This document shows, in pieces, positions 52,447 through 60,788 of a DNA stretch of 64,000 bases (position 1 is its first letter; each line of letters starts with the position of its first letter). The notes beneath the pieces were generated by a model. The model worked only from the letters and a program-made list of their open reading frames with translations, had not been told where the DNA came from and searched no databases. Made by a program: the position numbers and the translations under genes. Source of the DNA: Thermococcus sp. (GTDB lineage Archaea > Methanobacteriota_B > Thermococci > Thermococcales > Thermococcaceae); the NCBI GenBank assembly GCA_027075325.1, contig JALTBN010000051.1, forward strand, positions 63,558 to 127,557, read 5' to 3'.

Positions 52447-53149
52447 TGGATTTACCTTCGAGGAGGGCTGGGGGGAAAAGAAGAAAAGGGCCGAGAGGAT
52501 AGTCGAGATCCTGATGAAAACCCACCCAAGGGAAAAGCTCCTAATAGGGGACCCCTACAGGACTTTAATCCACTGTATAATCTCCCAGCGAATGCGCGAC
52601 GAAGTTACATACCGCGTCTGGGAAGAACTCTTTAGGAAATACCGTGACATCGAGACGGTGGCGAGCACGCCGATTGAGGAGATGCAGGAGTTCCTGCGGA
52701 AGCAGGGGGTTGGCCTGTGGAAGACGAAGGGCGAGTGGATAGTCAAGGCCTCGCAGATAATCCTAGGGAAATACAACGGGAAGGTTCCCGATGATATCCA
52801 CGAGCTTATGAAGCTACCGGGCATCGGGAGGAAGTGCGCCAACATCGTCTTAGCTTACGGCTTCGGCAGGCAGGCCATTCCCGTTGACACCCACGTCAAC
52901 AGGATAAGCAAGCGACTTGGATTGGCTCCGCCGAAAGTCGCCCCAGAAAAGGTCGAGGAGTACCTCACCGAGCTGATCCCGGAGGAAAAGTGGATTTACG
53001 TCAACCACGCGATGGTGGACCACGGGAGGAGCATCTGCAGGCCGATAAATCCAAAATGCGATGAGTGCCCCCTCAGGGAGCTCTGTCCCTACGCGAAGGG
53101 CCTCGTGACGGACGACGACATAAAGGGAAACGGGAAAAGAAAAGGCTAA
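52415..53149 (+). CDS. nth: Endonuclease III (DNA glycosylase/AP lyase)
   Basis: A 244-residue base-excision enzyme. Helix-hairpin-helix LMKLPGIGRKCANIVLAYGF carries the catalytic Lys after GR, and VDTHVNRISKRLGL the catalytic Asp. The [4Fe-4S] ligands are CRPINPKCDECPLRELC (C-x6-C-x2-C-x5-C). It removes oxidised pyrimidines. The start, within the previous gene, follows GGTGATAGTCC. It converges on a secreted protein gene with a 4-bp overlap. Confidence 0.93.
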   Translation: MGTKSRSLSLDGFTFEEGWGEKKKRAERIVEILMKTHPREKLLIGDPYRTLIHCIISQRMRDEVTYRVWEELFRKYRDIETVASTPIEEMQEFLRKQGVGLWKTKGEWIVKASQIILGKYNGKVPDDIHELMKLPGIGRKCANIVLAYGFGRQAIPVDTHVNRISKRLGLAPPKVAPEKVEEYLTELIPEEKWIYVNHAMVDHGRSICRPINPKCDECPLRELCPYAKGLVTDDDIKGNGKRKG

Positions 53150-55044
53150 CCCTGAACCTTCTCCATTTTGATATCCGTTATCTTTGTGTGGAGGTAGAGT
53201 GAGCCGCCACCAATGCCGCTTATCGATGCAACTATCTCAACTGGGAAGGGAAGCTCCCTGGCGACGAGGGTGTACCCGCTGGCCGGAAGGGCACCCATGA
53301 AGCTCCCGCTCCAGCTGACGTTGTAGAGCCTGAAGTTCATCCCGGCCAGGCTGATCGTACCGTCCGGTGAGACCGTGTACCCGTTCCCGTTTGAGGAGAG
53401 GTCTCCAACCGTCACGATGTCTCCGTAGATTCCTCCCGCAAAACCGTTGTAGAGGTCCCATATCTGATCGAAGGGGTTCTGGGTTATCTCCACCCCACAG
53501 CTGGGGTCTCCTTCCGGTCCTGAATCGCCGAGGGAGTAATGGCAGTTCGACCCGTCTATGTCGATTTCATCTGGTGAATCGCTCTCGGCGAGCTGGAAGG
53601 CTGATGGCATCCAGAGGACCCAGCCCGTGTACTCCACCAGGTTCTCGGATGTGGTGCGGACCGTGAAGCGGTAGACAGAGCCGTCGTCCATTGTAACGAC
53701 CGCGTAGAACAGGTATCCGCTGTCCGTCTCGTTGTAGCCGCGCTTCATTGTGTAGTGGACCTCGCCACCGGGCGTTTTATATGTAATGTCGTAGGTTATC
53801 CCTTTTATAACGTACTCGCTGTCACCGATCTTCACCGGTTCCGATGCGTCCCAGTTTTTCCTCCAGTTCTCGGTTTCGGTCTGTGTTTGGGTGGTTGTTG
53901 TTGAAGTGGACGCGGTTGTTGTGGTTTTCGTGTGCGCTGGCGTCCAGGTCGACTCCGGCTCCTCAACCTGGCCGAAGTTCTTGGAGAGCTTTATGTCCTC
54001 AAGCTGCAGGCTCGCAGATATCTGACCGCTACCACCCTCGGTATAGCCCGCGAAGGACCCCTCTATCCTTATTGGAACCGGAAGTTCCGGTGCTATCCTG
54101 GCAGAGCCGTTTCCCCTGACTGCTCCCACGCTCCAGCTCCACTCCACGTTCGCAGTCCAGAAGGAGTACTCGCCGATGTGCGCCGTCCCGTCGGGGGTTA
54201 TGCGGTAGCTGTAGCCAATTCCCATGAAACCCGCGTTGTAGCTCCCGCCGGTCCTCATGTCCCTCTTGGAGATGTCGCCCCAGAGCGGCACCATGACCAT
54301 CGACATCCAGTAGGCATAAACCGGAACCCCCCCGAGTGTTCCAATGAGGTCCGAATCGCCTTCGGTGTAGGGCATCTCTGAGTAGTGACCAAAGGAAGCA
54401 GGGTTCGTCCAGATGTAGTGGGAGTCGCCGTAGTTAACTTCCATGCCGACTACCGAACCCTGCATAAGGGCCATGAAATTCGGCATCGGGGCTAGGAAGT
54501 ACTGGTCAGTTGCGGGGCTGAAGTTCTTCACCCATATCCTGTACTCCACAGGGTACTGAAGTTCCTGATCCTGAACGGGCGTTATCCTGCCCCAGTACTC
54601 GAAGACCTTAACATCACCAAGGTCTTTTTTCTCCCCATCCGAGCCGGAGGCGTAGAGATGGATGGTGTTGTATCCCCTCGATTTCTCTATTTCGTACGTT
54701 CCGCTTCCCTCGCTTCCGCTCACGCTTACCCTGTACCGGACATAGGTTATCCAGTAGTCCTTTCCGTTGACCGCAACCTTCACCGTGGAGTTCCACGGCG
54801 TCCAGTACTCTGACCCTGCAGCGCTCGTTGTGGTTGAAGAACTCCCCGATCCCCCGCCAGTAGAGCTCTGCGTTGACGTACCCCCGCTATGGGAGGAGCT
54901 CTGGGTGCTTGATGCGCTTTCCGAAGAGCCGGAGGTGGACGTCGTTGAACCACCTCCACCGCTCCCGATACAACCGCTGGCAACCACTCCAAGGAGGAGA
55001 ACGGCCACCAGCAGGAAACCCGCTAAAAATCTTCCTCTTCTCAT
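53146..55044 (-). CDS. Large secreted lipoprotein with repeated domain
   Basis: A 632-residue protein. Signal and lipobox VVASGC lead to a Ser/Gly/Thr-rich linker of about 60 residues. Two similar beta-rich halves follow: the first with VNGKDYWITYVRYRVSVSGSEG, EKSRGYNTIHLYASGSDG; the second with IGDSEYVIKGITYDITYKTPGG, MKRGYNETDSGYLFYAVVT. The halves are separated by a second Thr-rich linker. The ends of both halves are alike (ARELPFPVEIVASISG / APELPVPIRIEGSFAG). No enzyme motif is seen. GGTGGTATC precedes the ATG at 55044. Confidence 0.78.
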   Translation of the reverse strand: MRRGRFLAGFLLVAVLLLGVVASGCIGSGGGGSTTSTSGSSESASSTQSSSHSGGTSTQSSTGGGSGSSSTTTSAAGSEYWTPWNSTVKVAVNGKDYWITYVRYRVSVSGSEGSGTYEIEKSRGYNTIHLYASGSDGEKKDLGDVKVFEYWGRITPVQDQELQYPVEYRIWVKNFSPATDQYFLAPMPNFMALMQGSVVGMEVNYGDSHYIWTNPASFGHYSEMPYTEGDSDLIGTLGGVPVYAYWMSMVMVPLWGDISKRDMRTGGSYNAGFMGIGYSYRITPDGTAHIGEYSFWTANVEWSWSVGAVRGNGSARIAPELPVPIRIEGSFAGYTEGGSGQISASLQLEDIKLSKNFGQVEEPESTWTPAHTKTTTTASTSTTTTQTQTETENWRKNWDASEPVKIGDSEYVIKGITYDITYKTPGGEVHYTMKRGYNETDSGYLFYAVVTMDDGSVYRFTVRTTSENLVEYTGWVLWMPSAFQLAESDSPDEIDIDGSNCHYSLGDSGPEGDPSCGVEITQNPFDQIWDLYNGFAGGIYGDIVTVGDLSSNGNGYTVSPDGTISLAGMNFRLYNVSWSGSFMGALPASGYTLVARELPFPVEIVASISGIGGGSLYLHTKITDIKMEKVQG

Positions 55045-55055
55045 GATACCACCCT

Positions 55056-55469
55056 CTAACTTCTCTCCTCCGGGAGGACGGCCCCGTAGAGCCAATATCT
55101 CCCGGTGGAGTCTGAGATGAGCACTACTCTTCCATCTTCAAGCGGCTTGTTCCTGAAAATGTACCGCCCCGTTGGAAGGAGCGTCCAGCGGAGGGAGGTT
55201 GGCTTCTTAAACTTGTGACAGTCTTTCCCGGAAGGTTTGCCTGGCTTGTCAAGATGCCACACGAGTGTCATGTTCCAGGTTTCCGGAGTCGGGCGAGTGG
55301 CCGTTGCTGCAATGGTTGTGGTTGTCGCGGCTGTTGTTGTCGGGCTGCTCGGAGTTGTCGCTGTTGTGGGGGAACCGGTTAAGCTCGCCGTTGCGGTTGA
55401 GGGACCGATGGTGAGGGCTAACCCTGAAATCGGAAAGACGAGAAGCAGCAGCAATGAAACGTTCCCCAT
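55056..55469 (-). CDS. Small secreted protein with Thr-rich linker
   Basis: A 137-residue protein with a signal-like hydrophobic start (NVSLLLLLVFPISGLAL), a Thr/Ala/Pro-rich stretch (about residues 25-60) and a C-terminal beta-rich part (LRWTLLPTGRYIFRNKPLED). It precedes the large lipoprotein gene by 11 nt, so they are likely an operon of cell-surface proteins. No family is recognised. Confidence 0.6.
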   Translation of the reverse strand: MGNVSLLLLLVFPISGLALTIGPSTATASLTGSPTTATTPSSPTTTAATTTTIAATATRPTPETWNMTLVWHLDKPGKPSGKDCHKFKKPTSLRWTLLPTGRYIFRNKPLEDGRVVLISDSTGRYWLYGAVLPEERS

Positions 55470-55590
55470 GTCTATCTCTCCCCGACTTCCCCAAAAAAAC
55501 GAAAGGGGCTTTCATTCTGTATAATACGCGTTTCATCCTATTAAAGATTTCCCAAAACTTCAAGGTCAGTTGAAGTTTCTCGAAAGTCAT

Positions 55591-56262
55591 CTAATCGGTG
55601 AGAAAACTGTGAACTTTGATTTCTCCCCGAAGGAGTTCATCAAAGGGTATCGGACGGAACTCCCTTCCGGCATAAGCCGCCAGGTCAAAGACTCTACTAA
55701 CTGCGGCGATTATTGCGGTATCTGCGGTCGCAACGTTCTCAAAGGATTTGAGCTCGAAATCAGGACTTTTAACGAGCCGGACTTCGCCGGGGACTTCGAA
55801 TTTTTCAAGGGCGCTCTCGGTCATCTTCTTTACCTCTCCACTCTTTGGAACGTTCTTTCCGTAGAAAAAGACAGCCTTTCCAACTGTAAGCTCGGAGAGG
55901 GAGTTAACAACTCTTTCAACTACCCCCCGGCTTCTCTTCGTAAGCCTGTACCTTCCCTGATACTTGAGATCCCTCACGAGGCCGTCCTCACAGAGTATTG
56001 CCTTCCCGTCCATCAGGGACTCAATGGTTATGAGGACGTTGAAGCCGTCTATCGCCAAAATTTTACCGGAGAGCTCTCCCGGTCTCAAAAGCTTTTTCCT
56101 GACTTCAGCGATCCACACGTCCGAAAAGACGCATCTCGCCAGGAGGTGCCTCTCCCCCATTGGGAGCCGGTAATGGTTGGCCACAAAGTCGAGGGCAACC
56201 TTCCTGCGATAGCCCCTGTTCAGGAGGTACTTCAAATCTTCGCGGGCTCTCATTAGGTTCAT
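55591..56262 (-). CDS. DUF434 family protein
   Basis: A 223-residue protein starting MNLMRAREDLKYLLNRGYRRKVALDFVANHY, which is the DUF434 N-terminal helix bundle. The later region has ILAIDGFNVLITIESLMDGKAI with two Asp and VFFYGKNVPKSGEV, TADTAIIAAV, resembling a PIN-like nuclease fold. No ribosome binding site precedes the ATG, while CTTTTTAAG lies about 25 bp before it, so the mRNA is probably leaderless. Confidence 0.75.
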   Translation of the reverse strand: MNLMRAREDLKYLLNRGYRRKVALDFVANHYRLPMGERHLLARCVFSDVWIAEVRKKLLRPGELSGKILAIDGFNVLITIESLMDGKAILCEDGLVRDLKYQGRYRLTKRSRGVVERVVNSLSELTVGKAVFFYGKNVPKSGEVKKMTESALEKFEVPGEVRLVKSPDFELKSFENVATADTAIIAAVSRVFDLAAYAGREFRPIPFDELLRGEIKVHSFLTD

Positions 56263-56283
56263 GGAGGAAGATTGTATGAGAGT

Positions 56284-56292
56284 CTTAAAAAG
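56284..56292 (-). promoter_or_regulatory. TATA box of a leaderless DUF434 gene
   Basis: CTTTTTAAG on the minus strand lies about 25 bp from the ATG at 56262, with no ribosome binding site between. Confidence 0.5.
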
Positions 56293-56310
56293 GCGCCTCC
56301 CCCACAGGGA

Positions 56311-56535
56311 TTAAACCTCCAATGAGTCAATAGCCACACGTATCCACCGAAGGTACGAGTTTATGGTTCCCCGGAGGGCCGAGCTGTCCTTTGCCAGAAA
56401 GCGGATCGCTATCTTTTTTCCGTCCCTCAGGAACTCTATCCTGCTCCTCCTGTAGGGGACGGTCTTATGCTCGTAGAGAACGCTCTCATAAACGACCTTA
56501 GCCCTCTCCTCATCCGGAAAAGAGATCTCGATCAC
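56311..56535 (-). CDS. pcc1: KEOPS complex subunit Pcc1
   Basis: A 74-residue protein starting with GTG (56535): VIEISFPDEERAKVVYESVLYEHKTVPYRR, then ALRGTINSYLRWIRVAIDSLEV. This is the Pcc1 pattern; it dimerises within KEOPS, which makes t6A37 in ANN-decoding tRNAs. GTG overlaps the stop of the Brix gene (GTGA), and GAGGGA precedes it. Longer reading frames upstream are only overlap with the Brix gene. Confidence 0.85.
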   Translation of the reverse strand: MIEISFPDEERAKVVYESVLYEHKTVPYRRSRIEFLRDGKKIAIRFLAKDSSALRGTINSYLRWIRVAIDSLEV

Positions 56536-57179
56536 TCCCTCGATGGGCCAGCCTTCCAGGTGACCTTGGTTCCCAGCGCTTCCTTGTAGTCCCATCTCCG
56601 ACCGTCCTCCATTATCCAGATTTTAACACTCACAAGGGGGCCCACGGGGCTCTCCTTCGTAACGTCGAGGCGGTAAAAGTTCACCGCCATTCCGCGCGGA
56701 TGTCTTTCGATGACCCCCAGCACGTCAGTATTATACTTGTCAGCTATACCGAGCAGGGAACGCTCTTTTCTGGGAACGAAGGTTCCACCCGTGAGCTCCG
56801 CAAAGGCCTGGCCGAAGGCCGCGTGGTCCGGACCCGTTCTCTTTGCGGTGGTTATTACTAAGGGCATGTCATCACGGAGGGGCCTTACGTCCCTGAAGCC
56901 AATCTCGCGCTGTAGCTTTATTCCGTGAAGGTAAAGATGGCCCATGTAGCCCCAATCCTCAGGATCAACCCTGATGAACGTCATCTTGAGAGGATTGCCT
57001 TTCCAGACGTTGATTATCAGGAGCCTCCCGTAGTTCCTGTCGTAGGCCTCCATCAGGAGGTCTTTAAGGGTCTTCTTTCCCCTCGTCAGGTAGAGGGAGT
57101 TGGGAAAGACCTTCTCCAGGTCGTGACCGAAGCTCCTCGTCCTCCTTGTCGGTCTGTGGGATGTCGTTATCAGCATCAT
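56532..57179 (-). CDS. Brix-domain ribosome biogenesis protein
   Basis: A 215-residue protein starting MMLITTSHRPTRRTRSFGHD, the Brix/Imp4 N-terminus, with LYLTRGKKTLKDLLMEAYDR and KYNTDVLGVIERHPRGMAVN following. It likely assists rRNA processing and 50S or 30S assembly, as archaeal Imp4-like proteins do. It overlaps pcc1 by 4 bp. Many archaeal genomes have Brix-pcc1 pairs. Confidence 0.87.
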   Translation of the reverse strand: MMLITTSHRPTRRTRSFGHDLEKVFPNSLYLTRGKKTLKDLLMEAYDRNYGRLLIINVWKGNPLKMTFIRVDPEDWGYMGHLYLHGIKLQREIGFRDVRPLRDDMPLVITTAKRTGPDHAAFGQAFAELTGGTFVPRKERSLLGIADKYNTDVLGVIERHPRGMAVNFYRLDVTKESPVGPLVSVKIWIMEDGRRWDYKEALGTKVTWKAGPSRE

Positions 57180-57239
57180 GGCATTCTTTAGCTCTGAGAG
57201 GCAGTTAAAAAGCTTTTCTTTTGGCCTTCCTGGGATGCA

Positions 57240-57908
57240 TTAATATTTAACCAGAGCATTTAGAAACCGGACAACGTCCCTAATTCCAAAGCGTCCCTCC
57301 CGTAAGGGGTCGTATATGAGTTCCACGGCCACCTCCTTTATCCTCGCGCCCATCTTTGCGGCCTTTAGCAGCATCTCGGTCTCGACCTCGTAGCGGTCGC
57401 TCTTTATCCCCGGCAGGAAGTCTCTGCTGTAAGCCCTGAAGCCGCTCTGGGTGTCGTAGACGTACGTTCTGAGCTTGAGGCGGATCAGTCTGGTCGTGAT
57501 TATGTTGCTCAGCCGTCTGTGGAGGGGCCTCTTCCCGGCTTCCTCGACCTTCCGCGCCCCGATGACCATATCTGCCTCCCCGTCGACTATGGGCTCAGCG
57601 AGCTTGATGATCTCCTCCGGCCTGTGCTGGCCGTCGGCGTCCATGAAGACAACGACGTCGCCCGTGGAGTTTTTCACGCCCTCACGCATCGCGCAGCCCT
57701 TGCCGCAGTTCTTCTCCAGCCTGATGGCCTTTATCCTGGGATCTCTCTCCGCAAAGGCCCTCGCTGCATCGTAGGTTCCGTCAGCCGAGCCGTCGTCGAC
57801 CACTATCACCTCATCGACGAAATCTGGGATCTTCTCCAGCACCCCAGGAAGGCGTCTCTCCTCGTTGTAGGCGGGAATGATAACGCTGATCCTCTTCCCC
57901 TTTAGCAT
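57240..57908 (-). CDS. GT2 glycosyltransferase (dolichol-phosphate mannose synthase-like)
   Basis: A 222-residue GT-A fold enzyme: ISVIIPAYNEERRLPGVLEKIP, EVIVVDDGSADGT (DDGS nucleotide-binding), VVFMDADGQHRPEEI (DAD metal site) and TQSGFRAYSRDFLPGI. No membrane segments follow, so it matches the soluble DPM1-like type. It would charge dolichol phosphate with mannose or glucose, feeding GT39-type enzymes such as that at 11748. It lies directly after panB. Confidence 0.87.
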   Translation of the reverse strand: MLKGKRISVIIPAYNEERRLPGVLEKIPDFVDEVIVVDDGSADGTYDAARAFAERDPRIKAIRLEKNCGKGCAMREGVKNSTGDVVVFMDADGQHRPEEIIKLAEPIVDGEADMVIGARKVEEAGKRPLHRRLSNIITTRLIRLKLRTYVYDTQSGFRAYSRDFLPGIKSDRYEVETEMLLKAAKMGARIKEVAVELIYDPLREGRFGIRDVVRFLNALVKY

Positions 57909-58763
57909 TCACTCCTCCTCCAGCTTCTCAAGGGCCCTCTGGGCCTTTCTCCTGAAGTCGTCCTTGTCGAGGAACTCCCAGTAGTGCTCCTTGGCAGGGA
58001 ACTGCTCCCCCTTGACCTCCTCACGGTAGTTTTTAAGTGCAAGCCGCATCATGCCGCCGATGTCTGCGTACTTCTTGACGAAGGGCGGGGTCTCCTCGTA
58101 GATTCCAAGGAGGTCGTGCCAGACGAGAACCTGGCCGTCGACCCACGGGCCGGAGCCTATGCCTATGGTCGGAATGGATATCTCCTCTGTGACGAGCTTC
58201 GCAACGTCCGCCAGGGTGAACTCCAGGACGACCGCAAAGGCACCCGCCCTCTCGAGGGCCTTTGCATCGCGCAGTATCTCCTCAATCTCCTCCTCGGTCT
58301 CGCCCATGAGCCTGTAGCCGCCAAGCCTTAAATAGCGCTGGGGGGTGAGGCCGGTGTGTCCCATCACCGGGATGCCCATGCGCACGAGCTTGCGCACGAG
58401 CTTTTCGTGGTCGTAGCCGCCCTCGATCTTGACCGCATCCGCTCCGGCCTGGATGAGCCTGACCGCGTTCTTAACGCCCTCCTCAACGTCCACCTCGTAG
58501 CTCCCGAAGGGCATGTCAGCGAGAACGAGAGCCCTCTTGACAGCCTTCGCAACGGCCCTCGTGTGGAAGACCATCTGCTCCATCGAGACGTTCAGAGTGT
58601 TTTCTTCCCCGTAGACCACCATACCCACGGAATCGCCGATGAAGATTATGTCCATCCCCGCCCTGTCCGCTATCAGCGCGGAGGGATAATCGTAAGCCGT
58701 TACCATCGCTATCTTTTCCTTCCCCTTCATCTCGATTATGCGCCTCGGCGTTATCTCTCTCAT
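57909..58763 (-). CDS. panB: 3-methyl-2-oxobutanoate hydroxymethyltransferase (PanB)
   Basis: A 284-residue TIM-barrel enzyme: [62 protein letters not shown] and [20 protein letters not shown]. It makes ketopantoate, the first step to pantoate and coenzyme A. ATG 58763 follows GGTGGGTGGTGAC. The last residue is one nucleotide from the glycosyltransferase gene, so they are an operon though functionally unlinked. Confidence 0.93.
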   Translation of the reverse strand: MREITPRRIIEMKGKEKIAMVTAYDYPSALIADRAGMDIIFIGDSVGMVVYGEENTLNVSMEQMVFHTRAVAKAVKRALVLADMPFGSYEVDVEEGVKNAVRLIQAGADAVKIEGGYDHEKLVRKLVRMGIPVMGHTGLTPQRYLRLGGYRLMGETEEEIEEILRDAKALERAGAFAVVLEFTLADVAKLVTEEISIPTIGIGSGPWVDGQVLVWHDLLGIYEETPPFVKKYADIGGMMRLALKNYREEVKGEQFPAKEHYWEFLDKDDFRRKAQRALEKLEEE

Positions 58764-58881
58764 GTCACCACCCACCTCATTTCGAGGCCGGTCTAATTAA
58801 CGGTTTCGATGGTTGGGTTTATAACCCGGCCGGAGAACCCGGGTATGGAAAGAACGCGGGAAATAATTGGGGGTGATTACC

Positions 58882-59310
58882 GTGAGAGAATGGGAGCACT
58901 ACGAGCATACCGCTGACGTAGGCATCAGAGGCTATGGCGAGACCCTGGAGGAGGCCTTTGAGGCCGTTGCACTGGCGCTCTTCGACGTTATGGTGGACGT
59001 GAGGAAGGTTGAGCCGAGGGAGTGCCGGGAGGTCAAGGTTGAAGGGGAAGACCTGATGGCCCTTCTGTACAGCTTCCTCGAAGAGCTTCTCGTCCTCCAT
59101 GACATGGAGGGACTCGTCTTCGGCGACGTGGAGGTCGAGATTGAAGAGGGCGGAGAGGGATACCGGCTCAAAGCTAGGGCCTGCGGTGAGCCCCTCGACT
59201 ACGAGAAGCACGCGCCGAAGGAGGAAGTGAAGGCGATAACCTACCACGAGATGGAGATAAGGAAACTGCCCGACGGAAGGTGGATGGCACAGCTGGTTCC
59301 GGACATATGA
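58882..59310 (+). CDS. Archease, RtcB and Trm4 cofactor
   Basis: A 142-residue protein starting at GTG 58882, with GGGTGAT 4 nt before it. [24 protein letters not shown] has the HTADVG motif with the conserved metal-binding Asp. [21 protein letters not shown] is the second family block. Archease activates the RtcB tRNA ligase and improves specificity of Trm4 in P. abyssi. Both partners are next on this strand: Trm4-like at 59320 and RtcB at 60789. Confidence 0.92.
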   Translation: MREWEHYEHTADVGIRGYGETLEEAFEAVALALFDVMVDVRKVEPRECREVKVEGEDLMALLYSFLEELLVLHDMEGLVFGDVEVEIEEGGEGYRLKARACGEPLDYEKHAPKEEVKAITYHEMEIRKLPDGRWMAQLVPDI

Positions 59311-59319
59311 GGTGGTCTC

Positions 59320-60255
59320 ATGAGCGCGAGGGACAGGATCAGGGAGGTAAACCCCGGGTTCTACGAGCGCTATTCAAAGCTCGAAGACACCGACGAGTTC
59401 TGGGAGTTCATAGTGAAGCCGCTCAGGCAGAGCATAAGGGTGAACACGCTCAAGGCGCCGCTCGAGGTCGTGGTTGAGAGACTTGAGGAGGAGTTCGAGC
59501 TGGAGCCAATCCCCTGGGTCCGCGAGGGCTTCTTCATAAACGTTGACAATCTCGCGAAGGTTCCGGAGCACAGCCTCGGCTTAATCTTCGGCCAGGAAGC
59601 GAGTTCGATGATCCCGCCGGTGGTGCTAGATCCCAAGCCGGGTGAGCTGGTTCTGGACATGGCGGCAGCACCCGGCTCGAAGACCGGCCAGATCGCTCAG
59701 TATATGGAGAACGAGGGCTGTATAATAGCCAACGATATGAAGCTCAGCCGGGCCAACGTCCTCATCGCCAACCTAAACAGGATGGGGGTTCTTATAGCGC
59801 GCGTTACCACGAGGGACGGGGCCTACTTCGCCAGATTCGAGAACACCTTCGCTAGAATACTCCTCGATGCACCGTGCTCCTCTGTGGGGATGATAAGGAA
59901 GAAGTGGCGCTTTCTGGAGGAATGGCGCCTGAAGGGCGTCATCAAGTACATGAACATCCAGAAGAGGCTCATAAGGGCGGCCTATGAAGCCCTGAAGCCC
60001 GGTGGGACTCTCGTCTACTCAACCTGCACGATAGACCCCCTGGAGAACGAGGAGGTCGTCGACTACCTGCTCAGGAAGACCGACGCGAGGATCGAGAGGA
60101 TCGACCTTCCTGTGAGGACGAGTGAACCGGTCCTCGAATGGGAGGGGAGAACTTACTCGCCCGAGCTGAAGAAGGCCCTGCGCATTCACCCGAACGACAA
60201 TGACACGGAGGCCTTCTTCATAGTTAAGATACTCAAACCGGAGGGAGGCGAATGA
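59320..60255 (+). CDS. tRNA m5C methyltransferase (Trm4/NSUN family)
   Basis: A 311-residue enzyme. SAM motif I: VLDMAAAPGSKTGQIAQYM. The catalytic pair of Cys is in LLDAPCSSVGMIRK and YSTCTIDPLENEEVVDYL. It methylates cytosine C5 in tRNA. The P. abyssi Trm4 and archease genes are adjacent, as here, where the start comes 9 nt after the archease stop. It overlaps the next gene (ATGA). Confidence 0.92.
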   Translation: MSARDRIREVNPGFYERYSKLEDTDEFWEFIVKPLRQSIRVNTLKAPLEVVVERLEEEFELEPIPWVREGFFINVDNLAKVPEHSLGLIFGQEASSMIPPVVLDPKPGELVLDMAAAPGSKTGQIAQYMENEGCIIANDMKLSRANVLIANLNRMGVLIARVTTRDGAYFARFENTFARILLDAPCSSVGMIRKKWRFLEEWRLKGVIKYMNIQKRLIRAAYEALKPGGTLVYSTCTIDPLENEEVVDYLLRKTDARIERIDLPVRTSEPVLEWEGRTYSPELKKALRIHPNDNDTEAFFIVKILKPEGGE

Positions 60256-60728
60256 GCGGAGAGAGCAATGAAAAGGCGACCACTAACCCAAGGGATGAAG
60301 TTGGAAGAACGGACGATACCGGGCTGGTGAAGAGGCTTCTCATTGAAAACTACGGCTACGCACCCGATCTGGTCTACGAAATACGCGGGAGGTACCATAA
60401 GGTTTACGCGTGGAAACCGTGCTCCCTTGAAATCAAAGGCCCCGACAGGCAGGGGATTTACTTTGCCCGGGTGGAGAGCGACGGGATAAGACTCAGCATT
60501 GAGGGGAGTTTCCTGGTGGGACCAAAGGCGACAAAGAACGTCGTTGAGCTTGACAACGAGAGGGCGAGGCGCTATCTGGCCGGTGAGAGTGTTGAGATTG
60601 AGGATAGAGAACTCCACGGCTGGGTGATAGTCAAGTGGCGCTCCTACTTCCTCGGCTCCGCGAAGGCCAAAGAAGGGAAGCTGATAAACTACGTGCCGGG
60701 GGAAAGGAGGTTAAAGCTCGATCTGTAG
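60252..60728 (+). CDS. PUA-like / RsmF C-terminal-like RNA-binding protein
   Basis: A 158-residue protein with a disordered N-terminus and a beta-rich domain (RGRYHKVYAWKPCSLEIKG, GIYFARVESDGIRLSIEGSFLVGP, YFLGSAKAKEGKLINYVPGERRL). The last segment resembles the RNA-binding C-terminal domain of RsmF-type methylases. It overlaps the methyltransferase gene by 4 bp, so it probably serves it as a separate RNA-binding module. Confidence 0.7.
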   Translation: MSGESNEKATTNPRDEVGRTDDTGLVKRLLIENYGYAPDLVYEIRGRYHKVYAWKPCSLEIKGPDRQGIYFARVESDGIRLSIEGSFLVGPKATKNVVELDNERARRYLAGESVEIEDRELHGWVIVKWRSYFLGSAKAKEGKLINYVPGERRLKLDL

Positions 60729-60788
60729 TCAAAGGTGTCCCGCGAAAGATTAAAATAACTTTAGGCTTACCTAAGGCAGGGTGAGAGG

